Source: Devosia sediminis (GTDB lineage Bacteria; Pseudomonadota; Alphaproteobacteria; Rhizobiales; Devosiaceae). From it: a stretch of 64,000 nt of DNA. Shown here piece by piece: positions 15,826 to 24,406 of this stretch. Under the pieces are notes generated by a model, which did no database searches, was not told the DNA's origin, and worked only from the letters and a program-made list of their open reading frames with translations. The position numbers and the translations under genes were made by a program. The DNA is taken from contig NZ_JAEKMH010000001.1 of the NCBI RefSeq assembly GCF_016411825.1, positions 310,001 through 374,000 of the forward strand. The letters are read 5' to 3'. Within the stretch, counting starts at the first letter, position 1. The number at the start of each line of letters is the position of its first letter.

Positions 15826-18287
15826 TGCCGCAAGTCGCGCCCATCATCGGCAATATCGCGCTCAACCTGGCCATCGGTGTAGGCGCTTCGCTGCTGGCCA
15901 GCGTGTTCGCGCCGCAACAACAGCCGGTGACCCAAAGGGTCCACACCCAACGCGGCCTCAGCTTCGAGCTCGAGGTCGGCGAGAGCGCTGCCGTGCGCGC
16001 GGTGGTCGGCCTCGGCCGCGCCACCGGCCGGCTGGCCTATGTCAATGAGTTCGGGGCAGACAACGAATATGTCCAGATGGTCATCGATGTCGGTCACGGT
16101 TGGCACGATGGCATGGAGCACTTCCTGGTCGACGAGAAGCCCGAAACGCTGGCGGGCTCCAACGCCGACCCTTTCGGCCGCTCGGTCGCCTCCTACACGG
16201 TATCCGGAACGCCCTATCTCTGGGTGAAAACCTATACCGGCGCGCCGGGCCAGGCCGCCGATCCGCAACTGGTGGCCAACGCCAATCCCGCCGGCCGCTG
16301 GACCGCGAACCACAAGTTCACCGGCGTCGCCTACATGATCATCACCGTTCGCTTCAATGCCGACCTCTACGGCTCGGCCGTGCCGCGCTTCGGTTCTGTC
16401 TGGCGTGGGTTGAAGCTCCACGACTGGCGCCGGCCGGGTGCCGTCTGGGGCGACCAGTCGACCTATGTGTTCACCAGGAACCCGGCCGTCATCCGGCTCA
16501 ATTTCCGCCGCGGCATCTACGTCAATGGCGTCAAGGTGCTCGGCCAGGGCTTCCCGGCCTTTTCTTGCGACATGGCCGGCTACACGGCTGCCGCCAATCG
16601 CTGCGACGAAACCTTCTATGACCCGGTTTCCGGCAAGACCTTCCCGATCTTCGAATACGGCCGACAGATCTCGGACGATGAGGAAAAGCTGTCGGTGCTG
16701 CGCGAAATCGACCAGTCCTATTGCGGCTCGAGCTTCAAGCGCGGCGGTGCTGACGTGCCGCTGCCGGCGCAGCAGCTCGTGCCCGTCATGACCCTGCGGG
16801 ATATCGACCGGCTGGCCGGCGAGCCGATCCGGGTGGACCGCAAAGGCGTGGTCAGCACCAAGAAGACCATGTGGCACGGCCAATTCGTCAGCCACGATTC
16901 CGGCTGGGCGGAAGCTCCCTTCACGCCGCGGATCAATGCCGAACTGGAAAGCAGGCTGGGCGGCCGGCGCGCCGAGGCCATGAACCAGCCCTATGAGAGC
17001 CTGCAGGAGCGCGCCCAGTTGCGCGCCGAGATCGCCCTCCGGCGCCAGTTCTACGCGGCGACCCGCGAAGAGAGCTTCACCCCCAAGGCGCTGCTGCTGG
17101 AGCCTGGCGACCCAATCACGCGCCAGACTGCCGATGGCCCCATGCTCATGGTGGTCGAGCGCATCGAGCCTGTTATGAAGGATGGTGCCCGAATCGGCGC
17201 ACGAGTCACCTTGAGCCAGTGGAGCAATGCCATTGTCCCGGCCTCGGGCGACACATTCGTTGAGCTACCCAGCGGCCCGGGCGTCGGCCAGGCCAATCCG
17301 AACCGCACCATTGCCGTTTCGGGGTTCACGGTCGTCCAATACCAGCGCGCCGGCGGCGGGGCCATTCACCCATACGGCAAATCCACCTGGACGCCGATCA
17401 CCGACCCCAATGTCGACCAGGTCATGGTCCGCATCTGGCCTTCGGCCGGGACCGAAGCGAATGACAAGCAGGACTTCTTTGCCTCGGCGCGCCTTCAGAA
17501 CGCGCTGGTCTATGGGCCGCTGCAGCCGCTGACCGCCTATAAGGCCAAGGCCATCCCAGTGCGCGCCGATGGTCGCGCCTGCGTCTGGACCAATGTGGTG
17601 GAGTTCACCACCGGCGCCGAGGAAGTGCCCGCCGAAGTGGCCGATGGTAGCGTCACGCCGGCCAAGCTGGCGCTAGAGCTGCAGAACGAACGAGGCTTTC
17701 TAGTGGGGCCGGGTGTCGGCTCGTTGGCCGATGCCATTTCCCAGCTCGAAATTCGCATGACCAGAGCCGAGGAGGCGGCGCTAACCGACCAAACTAACTT
17801 GCGTGAGGCATTTACCCTGCTCAAGGCGCAGAACGGCCGCGCCCTTGCCGCCGTTGTGGTGTCGCAGCGGGCCATTGCGGAACTCAACGCGGCGTTCGGC
17901 GAATACAAAGTGGAGGTGGCCGCCCAGCTCGACCTGGTCACGGCTGGTGGCTTGTTCAAGGTCGAAGCCCAGGTTGATCCCGAGACGGCGACCGCAACCA
18001 TCATGTTCAAGGTGCGTGCCCAGGTCGGCGACACGTTTGGCGAATCCGTGCTGCAGCTTGGCGCCGAGGCCGATCTTCTCGGCGGCACCTCGGATAGCTG
18101 GATCGGCGCCATGGCCGACCGGCTCTATTTCCTCGCCACCAATGGCGCGATCGTCACCCAGCCCTTCGCGGTGCAGGCCGACTTCGTCAAGATCACCGAC
18201 CTGCGCTTCGAGCGCATTCGGTCGATCGACGGCACGTCCATCGAGATCAACGGCACCGATCCGGCATCCTTCCTGGTGGGGAGTTGA
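15825..18287 (+). CDS. J-like tail tip / host specificity protein
   Basis: The 820-residue protein is the largest of the tip cluster after the tape measure and is encoded directly behind the hydrolase-like gene, as with lambda K-I-J. It begins with a hydrophobic segment (ALNLAIGVGASLLASVF), followed by hub-like beta domains, a fibronectin-like part around 500-600 (FTVVQYQRAGGGAIH, PLQPLTAYKAKAIPV), a coiled coil at about 635-700 and a C-terminal part resembling DUF1983 (RLYFLATNGAIVTQPF). It should form the central tip and contact the receptor or carry the fibres. Confidence 0.8.
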   Translation: MPQVAPIIGNIALNLAIGVGASLLASVFAPQQQPVTQRVHTQRGLSFELEVGESAAVRAVVGLGRATGRLAYVNEFGADNEYVQMVIDVGHGWHDGMEHFLVDEKPETLAGSNADPFGRSVASYTVSGTPYLWVKTYTGAPGQAADPQLVANANPAGRWTANHKFTGVAYMIITVRFNADLYGSAVPRFGSVWRGLKLHDWRRPGAVWGDQSTYVFTRNPAVIRLNFRRGIYVNGVKVLGQGFPAFSCDMAGYTAAANRCDETFYDPVSGKTFPIFEYGRQISDDEEKLSVLREIDQSYCGSSFKRGGADVPLPAQQLVPVMTLRDIDRLAGEPIRVDRKGVVSTKKTMWHGQFVSHDSGWAEAPFTPRINAELESRLGGRRAEAMNQPYESLQERAQLRAEIALRRQFYAATREESFTPKALLLEPGDPITRQTADGPMLMVVERIEPVMKDGARIGARVTLSQWSNAIVPASGDTFVELPSGPGVGQANPNRTIAVSGFTVVQYQRAGGGAIHPYGKSTWTPITDPNVDQVMVRIWPSAGTEANDKQDFFASARLQNALVYGPLQPLTAYKAKAIPVRADGRACVWTNVVEFTTGAEEVPAEVADGSVTPAKLALELQNERGFLVGPGVGSLADAISQLEIRMTRAEEAALTDQTNLREAFTLLKAQNGRALAAVVVSQRAIAELNAAFGEYKVEVAAQLDLVTAGGLFKVEAQVDPETATATIMFKVRAQVGDTFGESVLQLGAEADLLGGTSDSWIGAMADRLYFLATNGAIVTQPFAVQADFVKITDLRFERIRSIDGTSIEINGTDPASFLVGS

Positions 18288-18289
18288 TC

Positions 18290-19063
18290 GTGGCTTACAC
18301 CTTCATGGAAAGCGACACGCACTGCCTCCTCATCGCCGAGGTCACCATGATCTGGCGCAAGCCAGACAGCGGCGACAAGTTCGCGCCATACAAGAACCCG
18401 CTGACGTACCTGCACCTCATCGAGTTCTGCTCGCATTGGGACTACTACACCGTCCGCAACCGGGCGACCGTTTCGATGACCCATCAGTCGGTGCCCGGCC
18501 GGACGATCACCGATGCCCGAGGCTTCGGTACTGCCTCGGTGATCTACAGGGGGCAGACCTATGCCCAGGAACAGGTCCTGCTTTACCATGGGGCCGGTTA
18601 TCCGCCGCGGTTCGTCGTCTCGCAGGGGGGGCGGGTGCTACCGCAGGGGATGAATGTGCAGAACCTGGGGGACCGCGCCCGGTTCGTTTCCTTCAATGCC
18701 ACGGCGACAGACATCATCTGCTACAATGTCGGCACCTCATCCGATGCCGATTTGCCCGCCCTCACGGTCAGCTATGACGTGCTGGTCTTCAAAGACGCGA
18801 GCGAAGTCCCGGTAGGGCCGCAGTTGCCGATGTTCTGGGCCACTGACACACGGGCAATCATGGGGCGCGGCCGCTTCGACACCAACACCACAACCATGCG
18901 ACGCGGCACCGGCGCCGATAGCCCATTCTTCCTGGCTCTGGCCGCTTCCTTCGATTTCGACGTGGGCCGGATGCGCGTCGTCCTGCCCAACGGCAGCATC
19001 ATCACAGAGCCGGGCTATGCCGGCGGTTTCACCGGCGCGCCGTTCCAGAGGATCTTTGCATGA
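18290..19063 (+). CDS. virion tail protein of unknown function
   Basis: The product has 257 residues from GTG 18290, which has GGGGAG seven bases upstream; TTG 18284 is an alternative. The sequence is beta-rich and aromatic (HLIEFCSHWDYYTVRNRATV) with no membrane segment. It overlaps the next gene by four bases and shares with it the theme of surface-like beta strands ending in a Gly/Phe/Arg-rich tail (GGFTGAPFQRIFA). It is probably a tip or fibre-network subunit. Confidence 0.55.
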   Translation: MAYTFMESDTHCLLIAEVTMIWRKPDSGDKFAPYKNPLTYLHLIEFCSHWDYYTVRNRATVSMTHQSVPGRTITDARGFGTASVIYRGQTYAQEQVLLYHGAGYPPRFVVSQGGRVLPQGMNVQNLGDRARFVSFNATATDIICYNVGTSSDADLPALTVSYDVLVFKDASEVPVGPQLPMFWATDTRAIMGRGRFDTNTTTMRRGTGADSPFFLALAASFDFDVGRMRVVLPNGSIITEPGYAGGFTGAPFQRIFA

Positions 19064-19785
19064 GCCGTAGCTTTGCAATGACGCCGGAACGCATGTGGCT
19101 GCGCAACGCCGCCGGCATCGACGTGTTCGATACCGACCGCAAAGCCTTCAACCTCATCCCCGAAGCGGCGCTGACAGGGACCGTGTCGCTGGTCTTTCCC
19201 AGCTTCATGACCTCAGGCGCCCAGTACTTCTATTCCTCTGGTTCGCTCTATGGGGATGGTGGCGCGCCTTTCGCCGAGAGCTGCTCGACGGTCGGGACGA
19301 TCGCCGACCAGAACTGGGGGCCAGGCAAGGCCATCAACATTGCGCCAATCTATCTGGGCGCGGTGCCCGCGGGCACAGACTACCTTGACGTTCAGGCGAC
19401 GTTCGTCCGGACCGCTGCTCCCGACCTGCTCCTGGGCTCAATCCCGGTGCTGTCGTCCATCCAGGAGAACCGCTGGATGAGCCTTTTCGACAATGCCGTG
19501 GTGCTGGAGAACCTCGCCGCCTGGAAGCGCGGCGTGCATTTTCTGCTCAATGGCGGGGGCGTCTATGCGGCGCTCTACCAGTCGGCCGGGGCGCAATACG
19601 TCAAGTTCATCGACAGCCGGACCGACCTTTTCGTCACCTACACCCCGGCGACCCCGCCTTTCCCGGCGACCATTCATTGGCGCTACCGCTCGCACCAGCC
19701 CGACGCGTGCTCGGTCGCCTACAGCATCAATCTATCCAGCACCTGGTCGGTGACCTTCAAAATCACCCCCGGTCGCTTCACCTAA
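19060..19785 (+). CDS. virion tail protein of unknown function
   Basis: The 241-residue product opens MSRSFAMTPERMWLRNAAGI, overlaps the previous gene by four bases and precedes the big fibre gene by 12 bases. It is beta-rich with several aromatic strands (TIHWRYRSHQPDACSVAYS). There is no recognised family. It is probably a fibre-attachment or tip protein made together with the two neighbours. Confidence 0.55.
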   Translation: MSRSFAMTPERMWLRNAAGIDVFDTDRKAFNLIPEAALTGTVSLVFPSFMTSGAQYFYSSGSLYGDGGAPFAESCSTVGTIADQNWGPGKAINIAPIYLGAVPAGTDYLDVQATFVRTAAPDLLLGSIPVLSSIQENRWMSLFDNAVVLENLAAWKRGVHFLLNGGGVYAALYQSAGAQYVKFIDSRTDLFVTYTPATPPFPATIHWRYRSHQPDACSVAYSINLSSTWSVTFKITPGRFT

Positions 19786-19797
19786 GGCAGGCTCCCC

Positions 19798-22700
19798 ATG
19801 ACACGCATTTCTACCGGCACCGCCTCGATCGATACTGGCGAGACCATCCTGACCCTTTGGGTGGGCGATGATGGTGTTGTCCTCTCCGAGATTACCGCAC
19901 CGGCTGGAAGCCAGGTCGTCATCGAGGGCGTGGCCAACTTCATCAAGACCAGGCTCTCCACGACCTCGGCCGAGCTGGTACTGCCGCATGCCGGCGCCGG
20001 AGGGGCCAACCTCCCGTTGGCCATCTCGGCCATGACGCCGGCCGAAACGCAGGTGGGGACCCTCAACGGACGCGTCGCCAAGGTCGTCCAGGACCTCTCG
20101 GTGGTGCAGGCGAACGGCTTGGGCCTGGGATACCGCTTCAGCACGGCCACCGCCGATGGCGATCCGGGGCCGGGCTATGTCCGCCTAAACCATGTCGATC
20201 CGGCGCTGGCCACCATGTTGTATATCGACGACCTCAGCGGCAGCGGCTTTGAAGTAGGGGCTATGCTGAGCCGCTGGGGCATCGGCACCTCGCTGATCAA
20301 GGGCGCCGTGCAGATCAGCAGTGCCAGCAATGACGGCATGTTTGCAGGCTTCGAGGTGACCGGTCCGGTTGTCGATGGCGGCAGCTATCGAAAGGTGCCG
20401 ATCGGCATTGTGGGTGATCCTTCCGCCTGGACGGACGATGCCGAGCTGATGGTGGCCTTCGCCGCAAAGGGGGACGCCGGAGACGGCTTCGCCTATGACG
20501 ATCGGGCGCTCACCACGGCCGAGCTGACGACCTTCGAAGGCAATGACCCCGGCCACCTGGTCTTTGTCAGGGATCTCGGAACTGACTTCGGTGCCCTCAC
20601 TGGCATTTCCGGCGTGGTGGAATTGATCGCCGGGCCGGACTGGCGGTTGGTGGCGCGCTATACTGGCGACAAGGGCGATAAGGGCGATCGTGGCTACCAG
20701 GGCTGGGCGCAGAATATCGTCACGGTGGTGGATGGTCTGCGTCGGGTAGAGATGTTGGCTAGCTATGTCGGTGGGCAGGGCGCTCCGCCGACAGACTTTG
20801 TGGGCCAGTACCGCAAAGGCGATGGCACCTGGACGGCCAACGTCGCCGAGGCGGCAGATAAACGCGGGCCTGGTGGCACAGGCACGGTGGGCGAAATCGT
20901 CGCCGGCGTAGGGATGTCAGTCGACAACGCTGATCCGACCGCGCCAGAGATTAGCCTTAAGTCGCCAACGTCTCAGGCGGGCATCGACCCGGTCTATATC
21001 GAACAACTCCTAACCGGTTTCCATGGCCGGGGTATGCTCACGGCCGAGGCCGTTGACCTGGTGACCGAGCAGGCGATCACCGGCACTGCCGCGGCCGGGG
21101 CGTCGTCGATCGTGATCACAAATGGAGCGCTGTTTGATGCGGGCGGAAACGTCACCGTCAAGCACGACAATGGCCGCTACTGGACATACTTTATCACCGC
21201 CATATCGTCCAACACGCTGACCACCCTTCCGCGTCTCAAATGGCCCGTGTCCGCTGCCGGCGGCGCCCGCGCGGAGCGGACCTGGTACAATAAGGCACAC
21301 CCCGGCAAATTCTACATGCGCCAACTCGGGCAGCGGCTGGCTCGGGAGAAGGAGTGGCAGAACTGCCTACCCACCAAGGGCAGGCTGTTCTTCTCGCAGT
21401 TCGTTAATTCGGGCAGTCTGGCGAACGACCAGCTCGTCGCGATAGCGGGCGGCGTCATCAACTACTACGACGAGAGCTCGAGCAATGTCGCGTCGGCCAA
21501 TGCGCCTGTTCGGTTTGCCATCGGCAAGGCCGCGTATATCGACGTGGCGGCGGCTGGGGACGGTGGGCGCACGGCCATTTTTCCCGTTGCCGGCGTCACC
21601 GGTGCGATTTTGCGGGTGGTCGTGCATTGCAGCCGAAGCGATACGGTTTGCACCATTCGGGTAGTGGACGATGACGCCCGGGTGAACGCCGAATTCGTGG
21701 TCCCTGCCGCCAGCAGCAATATTCCCACCGTCTACACCTTGCCGGTCCGCGTTCACGGCGATGCCAAGAACCTCTCGGTGCATTTCGTCGGCACGACAGT
21801 CCCTGTTGCTGGCGCGATCATCGCTGATCAGATCGAAGTCTTCGCGGCCTCGCCATCTGGTGAAGCTGCGATCCCTGAGACGGCAGTCGTCGTGGGCTAT
21901 GGCGATAGCTGGGTCGCGGGGGACATTGGCAGCTCGACAGAGCGAGAGAGCTTCCTGACCCAATTGCAGGCCGAACTGCCGGATGCATTGGTCATCAATG
22001 AGGGTATCCCCGGCGGCGACGTGTTCGATCTCCTCGCGAATTTCGACACCGCTGTCGTCCCCCATAGTCCGACGCATGTGATTGTCTGTGCCGGCACTAA
22101 TGACGCCTACAGCCCGAGCTCCGCCACCTTCGACCCCACCGCGATCGAAGGCTTTACGTTGGCAATGCTGCAACTGATCAGCCGCATCACTGGCATCGGT
22201 GCGAGACCGATCATCCTCGGTGTGCCCGCACTTGCCGAGGCCGATGGAGCCTTCGCTTCCTGGGACCTGAATGCCAGAGCGATGAAGTACAGCCGAAATC
22301 TCTATTCGATGTTGTCGTCGACCGGCGATCCCAGGGGCGGGTGGAGCAGTAATTCGGTCCTGTCCCAGTACATTATCGGTCGCCCGGCGTCCTCTGTTGG
22401 GGCGGTGAACGGCAAGACGTTGGGGGAGGATGCCTTTGAGTCCTCCCGATCGACAACGGGCGCTGCAGGGCACGCTTACTTCTACAATCCGAACGGCACC
22501 GTTGGGATGATTTCCACCAGTGGATCGGCAACCAGCTATCTCACCTCTTCAGACGAGAGCCTGAAGGATTTCGCCGGGCTCTACGACCCGCTGGCAGCAA
22601 TCGAAATCATCCGGGCAGATCCAGTTCGCTCCTTCACCTGGAAGGTCGACGGTGCTGGCGCGGTGGGTTGGGGCGCCCAGACCTCGTATTCGGTCTCCAC

Positions 22701-22872
22701 TGACCTGGCAGTTCCGGGGGAAGGGGCGATCGGGGACAAGGATTTTCGGCCTTGGGGCGTAGACCAAGGAAAGCGCACGCCCTATCTATGGGCGGCCCTG
22801 AGTTGGGCACTCGACCAGATCGAGAGTTTGGAACAGCGCGTGGCTGCACTCGAAAGCGAAAATCAAGGTTGA
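19798..22872 (+). CDS. tail fibre with SGNH hydrolase domain and S74 self-cleaving chaperone
   Basis: The protein has 1024 residues. Order: N-terminal beta domains (1-285), a short collagen-like run GDKGDKGDRG at about 290-302, a beta region, an SGNH/GDSL hydrolase domain with GDS at 702-704 (block I), NEGIPGGD (block II) and GTND at 766-769 (block III), then the C-terminal peptidase S74 domain with SSDESLK at 917-923. In that family a Ser-Lys pair cuts the chain, here probably near Ser918, freeing a chaperone of about 107 residues that trimerises the fibre; the tail ends in a coiled coil (LEQRVAALESEN). The hydrolase may deacylate surface glycans during adsorption. Confidence 0.85.
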   Translation: MTRISTGTASIDTGETILTLWVGDDGVVLSEITAPAGSQVVIEGVANFIKTRLSTTSAELVLPHAGAGGANLPLAISAMTPAETQVGTLNGRVAKVVQDLSVVQANGLGLGYRFSTATADGDPGPGYVRLNHVDPALATMLYIDDLSGSGFEVGAMLSRWGIGTSLIKGAVQISSASNDGMFAGFEVTGPVVDGGSYRKVPIGIVGDPSAWTDDAELMVAFAAKGDAGDGFAYDDRALTTAELTTFEGNDPGHLVFVRDLGTDFGALTGISGVVELIAGPDWRLVARYTGDKGDKGDRGYQGWAQNIVTVVDGLRRVEMLASYVGGQGAPPTDFVGQYRKGDGTWTANVAEAADKRGPGGTGTVGEIVAGVGMSVDNADPTAPEISLKSPTSQAGIDPVYIEQLLTGFHGRGMLTAEAVDLVTEQAITGTAAAGASSIVITNGALFDAGGNVTVKHDNGRYWTYFITAISSNTLTTLPRLKWPVSAAGGARAERTWYNKAHPGKFYMRQLGQRLAREKEWQNCLPTKGRLFFSQFVNSGSLANDQLVAIAGGVINYYDESSSNVASANAPVRFAIGKAAYIDVAAAGDGGRTAIFPVAGVTGAILRVVVHCSRSDTVCTIRVVDDDARVNAEFVVPAASSNIPTVYTLPVRVHGDAKNLSVHFVGTTVPVAGAIIADQIEVFAASPSGEAAIPETAVVVGYGDSWVAGDIGSSTERESFLTQLQAELPDALVINEGIPGGDVFDLLANFDTAVVPHSPTHVIVCAGTNDAYSPSSATFDPTAIEGFTLAMLQLISRITGIGARPIILGVPALAEADGAFASWDLNARAMKYSRNLYSMLSSTGDPRGGWSSNSVLSQYIIGRPASSVGAVNGKTLGEDAFESSRSTTGAAGHAYFYNPNGTVGMISTSGSATSYLTSSDESLKDFAGLYDPLAAIEIIRADPVRSFTWKVDGAGAVGWGAQTSYSVSTDLAVPGEGAIGDKDFRPWGVDQGKRTPYLWAALSWALDQIESLEQRVAALESENQG

Positions 22873-23480
22873 AGGCTTTCCTCCTACCCCGTCAGAAAAG
22901 GTCCGGGCTCCGTGCAGTGCTTGCATGGGCAATCGGCATTGTCGTCGTCGCCCTCGGGATCGGCGCAGCGTATGGCGTATTGCGGCTTGTCGAAGTCCTG
23001 GATCTCAACTCTTTGCGGGTGGCGACCCTGGAGCAACGCCTGTCCGATACCGAGACCCGTCTCCTCGGGGCAGAGGCAAGCCTCCTCGAAGCAGCAGCAA
23101 GCCTCGCCGAATTGGAGGCCAGGCCCATGCACCTCGTGGCAATTCTTCGTCCCGATGAAGATGGACAGTGGTTCATCCAAAACGATGTCGACCATCGCCC
23201 CTTTGGCATCGACACCTATATCGAGCAGACGCCCGACAGCATCAAGATTTTCACATGCTGCGGCGCTCCGCGAGACTTCGCCGGCTCCATCCAGATAAAC
23301 GGCGATGATCAGTTCGGCACGACCATAACCGGCCATGCCAATCTCGGTACCGGCGGGGCCACCATCGAAGTTCGCGCTAATGGCGTTAAAATCGACCCCG
23401 CGGACATCTGGTCATACCTGCCGCCTGGCGGCGGCAACTTCTGGATCGACATGTCGATGATGTCGGCAGTGGCCAATTAA
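22869..23480 (+). CDS. membrane-anchored coiled-coil protein at the end of the tail operon
   Basis: The protein has 203 residues from TTG 22869, which overlaps the fibre stop; the frame is open back to 22752 inside the fibre gene. A basic N-terminus (PRQKRSGLR) leads into one membrane span (VLAWAIGIVVVALGIGAAYG), then a heptad-rich coiled coil (LEQRLSDTETRLLGAEASLL) and a beta-rich C-terminal domain of about 110 residues with a Cys-Cys pair (FTCCGAPRD). This layout could be a spanin-like lysis protein or a host-membrane protein. Its sequence does not decide between them. Confidence 0.55.
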   Translation: MKAFLLPRQKRSGLRAVLAWAIGIVVVALGIGAAYGVLRLVEVLDLNSLRVATLEQRLSDTETRLLGAEASLLEAAASLAELEARPMHLVAILRPDEDGQWFIQNDVDHRPFGIDTYIEQTPDSIKIFTCCGAPRDFAGSIQINGDDQFGTTITGHANLGTGGATIEVRANGVKIDPADIWSYLPPGGGNFWIDMSMMSAVAN

Positions 23481-24025
23481 CCCGCCGCCCTAAGCTCAGC
23501 GAGAAGGCCGCGCTTGCCTGGTGGTCTGGAGGAGTCGAAGCCGAAGTTGAGACGGGACGCATAGGCATCAGCGAGCCGTTGGCGAATGGCGCGGTCCTGC
23601 GGAGTGCAGCGGCCCATGTGGCGCAAGACTTCTTCGATCGTGGCCCGATTCCAGAGCCAGTCTTCGAAGCGGCGCCAGAAGTGCCACTCCACATAGTCGA
23701 ATGCGGGAGGGCGGGGTGGCGGAGGCTTCACCCAACCCTCCGTCTCTTCGATGTGGTTCCAGTAAGCGACAGTCGCCGCGTCGGCCGCGGCCTGCTTGGC
23801 GAGGTCCGAGGTTGCGGCACATACAAATCCGTGCTCGGAAAAGCGACCTTCCCAAACGGCCACCCAGACCCACCAAGTGCCGACATAGATTTGGTCGCGG
23901 TCATAGTAGACCCTCGCATGGCCGGCGCCGGGGCCGTGCGGCTCGGCTATGAAGCCTCCATGCACCGGCTCTGGATTGGGCCGCCACGGCAGTCGGGGAT
24001 ACTGGTTGGAGCCGATAGTGGTCAT
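23477..24025 (-). CDS. protein of unknown function at the prophage right end (moron-like position)
   Basis: The 182-residue product is read leftwards against all other prophage genes; its stop overlaps the stop of the preceding gene. The sequence is very rich in Trp and aromatic residues (GTWWVWVAVWEGRF, VEWHFWRRFEDWLWN), with a proline run in the middle (VKPPPPRPPAF) and a basic C-terminus. It lies within about 100 bases of the inferred phage end, where Mu carries mom. Genes at that spot are often cargo that serves the lysogen. There is no recognised family and no strong ribosome site. Confidence 0.55.
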   Translation of the reverse strand: MTTIGSNQYPRLPWRPNPEPVHGGFIAEPHGPGAGHARVYYDRDQIYVGTWWVWVAVWEGRFSEHGFVCAATSDLAKQAAADAATVAYWNHIEETEGWVKPPPPRPPAFDYVEWHFWRRFEDWLWNRATIEEVLRHMGRCTPQDRAIRQRLADAYASRLNFGFDSSRPPGKRGLLAELRAAG

Positions 24026-24095
24026 GGAAGAATCGAGGGCAATAAAGCGCGCTTCAACGGACCCTAAATGACGGCTGTTCTGCTGCCAAATGAAC

Positions 24096-24129
24096 TTGCG
24101 CGCGATGCCATTCGATTTTGCGCGCTACA
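24096..24129. mobile_element. probable right end of the transposable prophage
   Basis: TTGCGCGC occurs at 24096-24103 and again at 24118-24125, exactly 22 bases apart, which is the spacing of adjacent transposase sites at Mu ends. Read outward-in on the minus strand, the segment starts TGTAGCGCGCAAAA, with the 5' TG common to Mu-type ends. The bases beyond it belong to the conserved element at 24134-24357, which matches a second genomic copy only up to this point. GGAGA would be the five-base target duplication. The left end needed to confirm it is not in the window. Confidence 0.5.
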
Positions 24130-24133
24130 TCTC

Positions 24134-24357
24134 CTGCGTGGGTAGAAAACTTCGGTGCCGCCTGGCGCCAGCCCGAGGGACGCCCTTAAACAAGGCCTCC
24201 TGACGATTGGCGTCATTTACAGGGCTGCATCGATGCGCCGGCAGCCGGACCCCAAAGGTACCGCCTGAGGACCGGGCCCCCTAAGCAAGCCGATGTCGTG
24301 ACGAACGGCCAGTGGCTCAGTTCTTGAACGTTCGTTTTTGGGCCGCTGGCCGTTCGT
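24134..24357 (-). ncRNA. 224-base conserved structured element, copy B
   Basis: It lies between pth and the prophage end, reading in the same direction as pth and starting about 50 bases after its stop. The reverse complement matches 61564-61787 over the same 224-base length. Parts in order: a 12-base-pair hairpin stem ACGAACGGCCAG/CTGGCCGTTCGT, an identical 63-base core (24232-24294), a variable hairpin region, then the tail GCCAGGCGGCACC and CGAAGTTTTCTACCCACGC. It has no open frame. Stem differences from the other copy keep the pairing, which favours an RNA. It does not resemble tmRNA, RNase P RNA, SRP RNA or a riboswitch known to me. Confidence 0.6.
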
Positions 24358-24406
24358 CGCCGTGTCACCGATAGCCGAAAGGCGAGGCGGCGTTTTCGTG
24401 CGTCCG

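Larger units (their letters stand above)
1..24129 (+). mobile_element. Mu-type transposable prophage, right (structural) part
   Basis: Nearly all genes here read rightwards and many overlap by one or four bases. The order is F-like head protein, methylase, protease/scaffold, decoration protein, capsid, gp35/gp36/G/gp37-like proteins, tail tube, chaperones, tape measure, tip, fibres. Mu-family head genes with a non-contractile tail and no sheath resemble the B3/D3112-like transposable siphophages. The left end, transposase, repressor and terminase are outside the window. The right limit at 24129 is inferred from end-like repeats and from where a conserved chromosomal element stops. The structural genes that are fully visible look intact, so a functional prophage is possible. 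Confidence 0.85.

Noticed and set aside
24150..24300. tRNA gene or integrase attachment site at the prophage edge
   Set aside because: No cloverleaf can be drawn, and the gene content is of a transposable phage, which does not need an att site.
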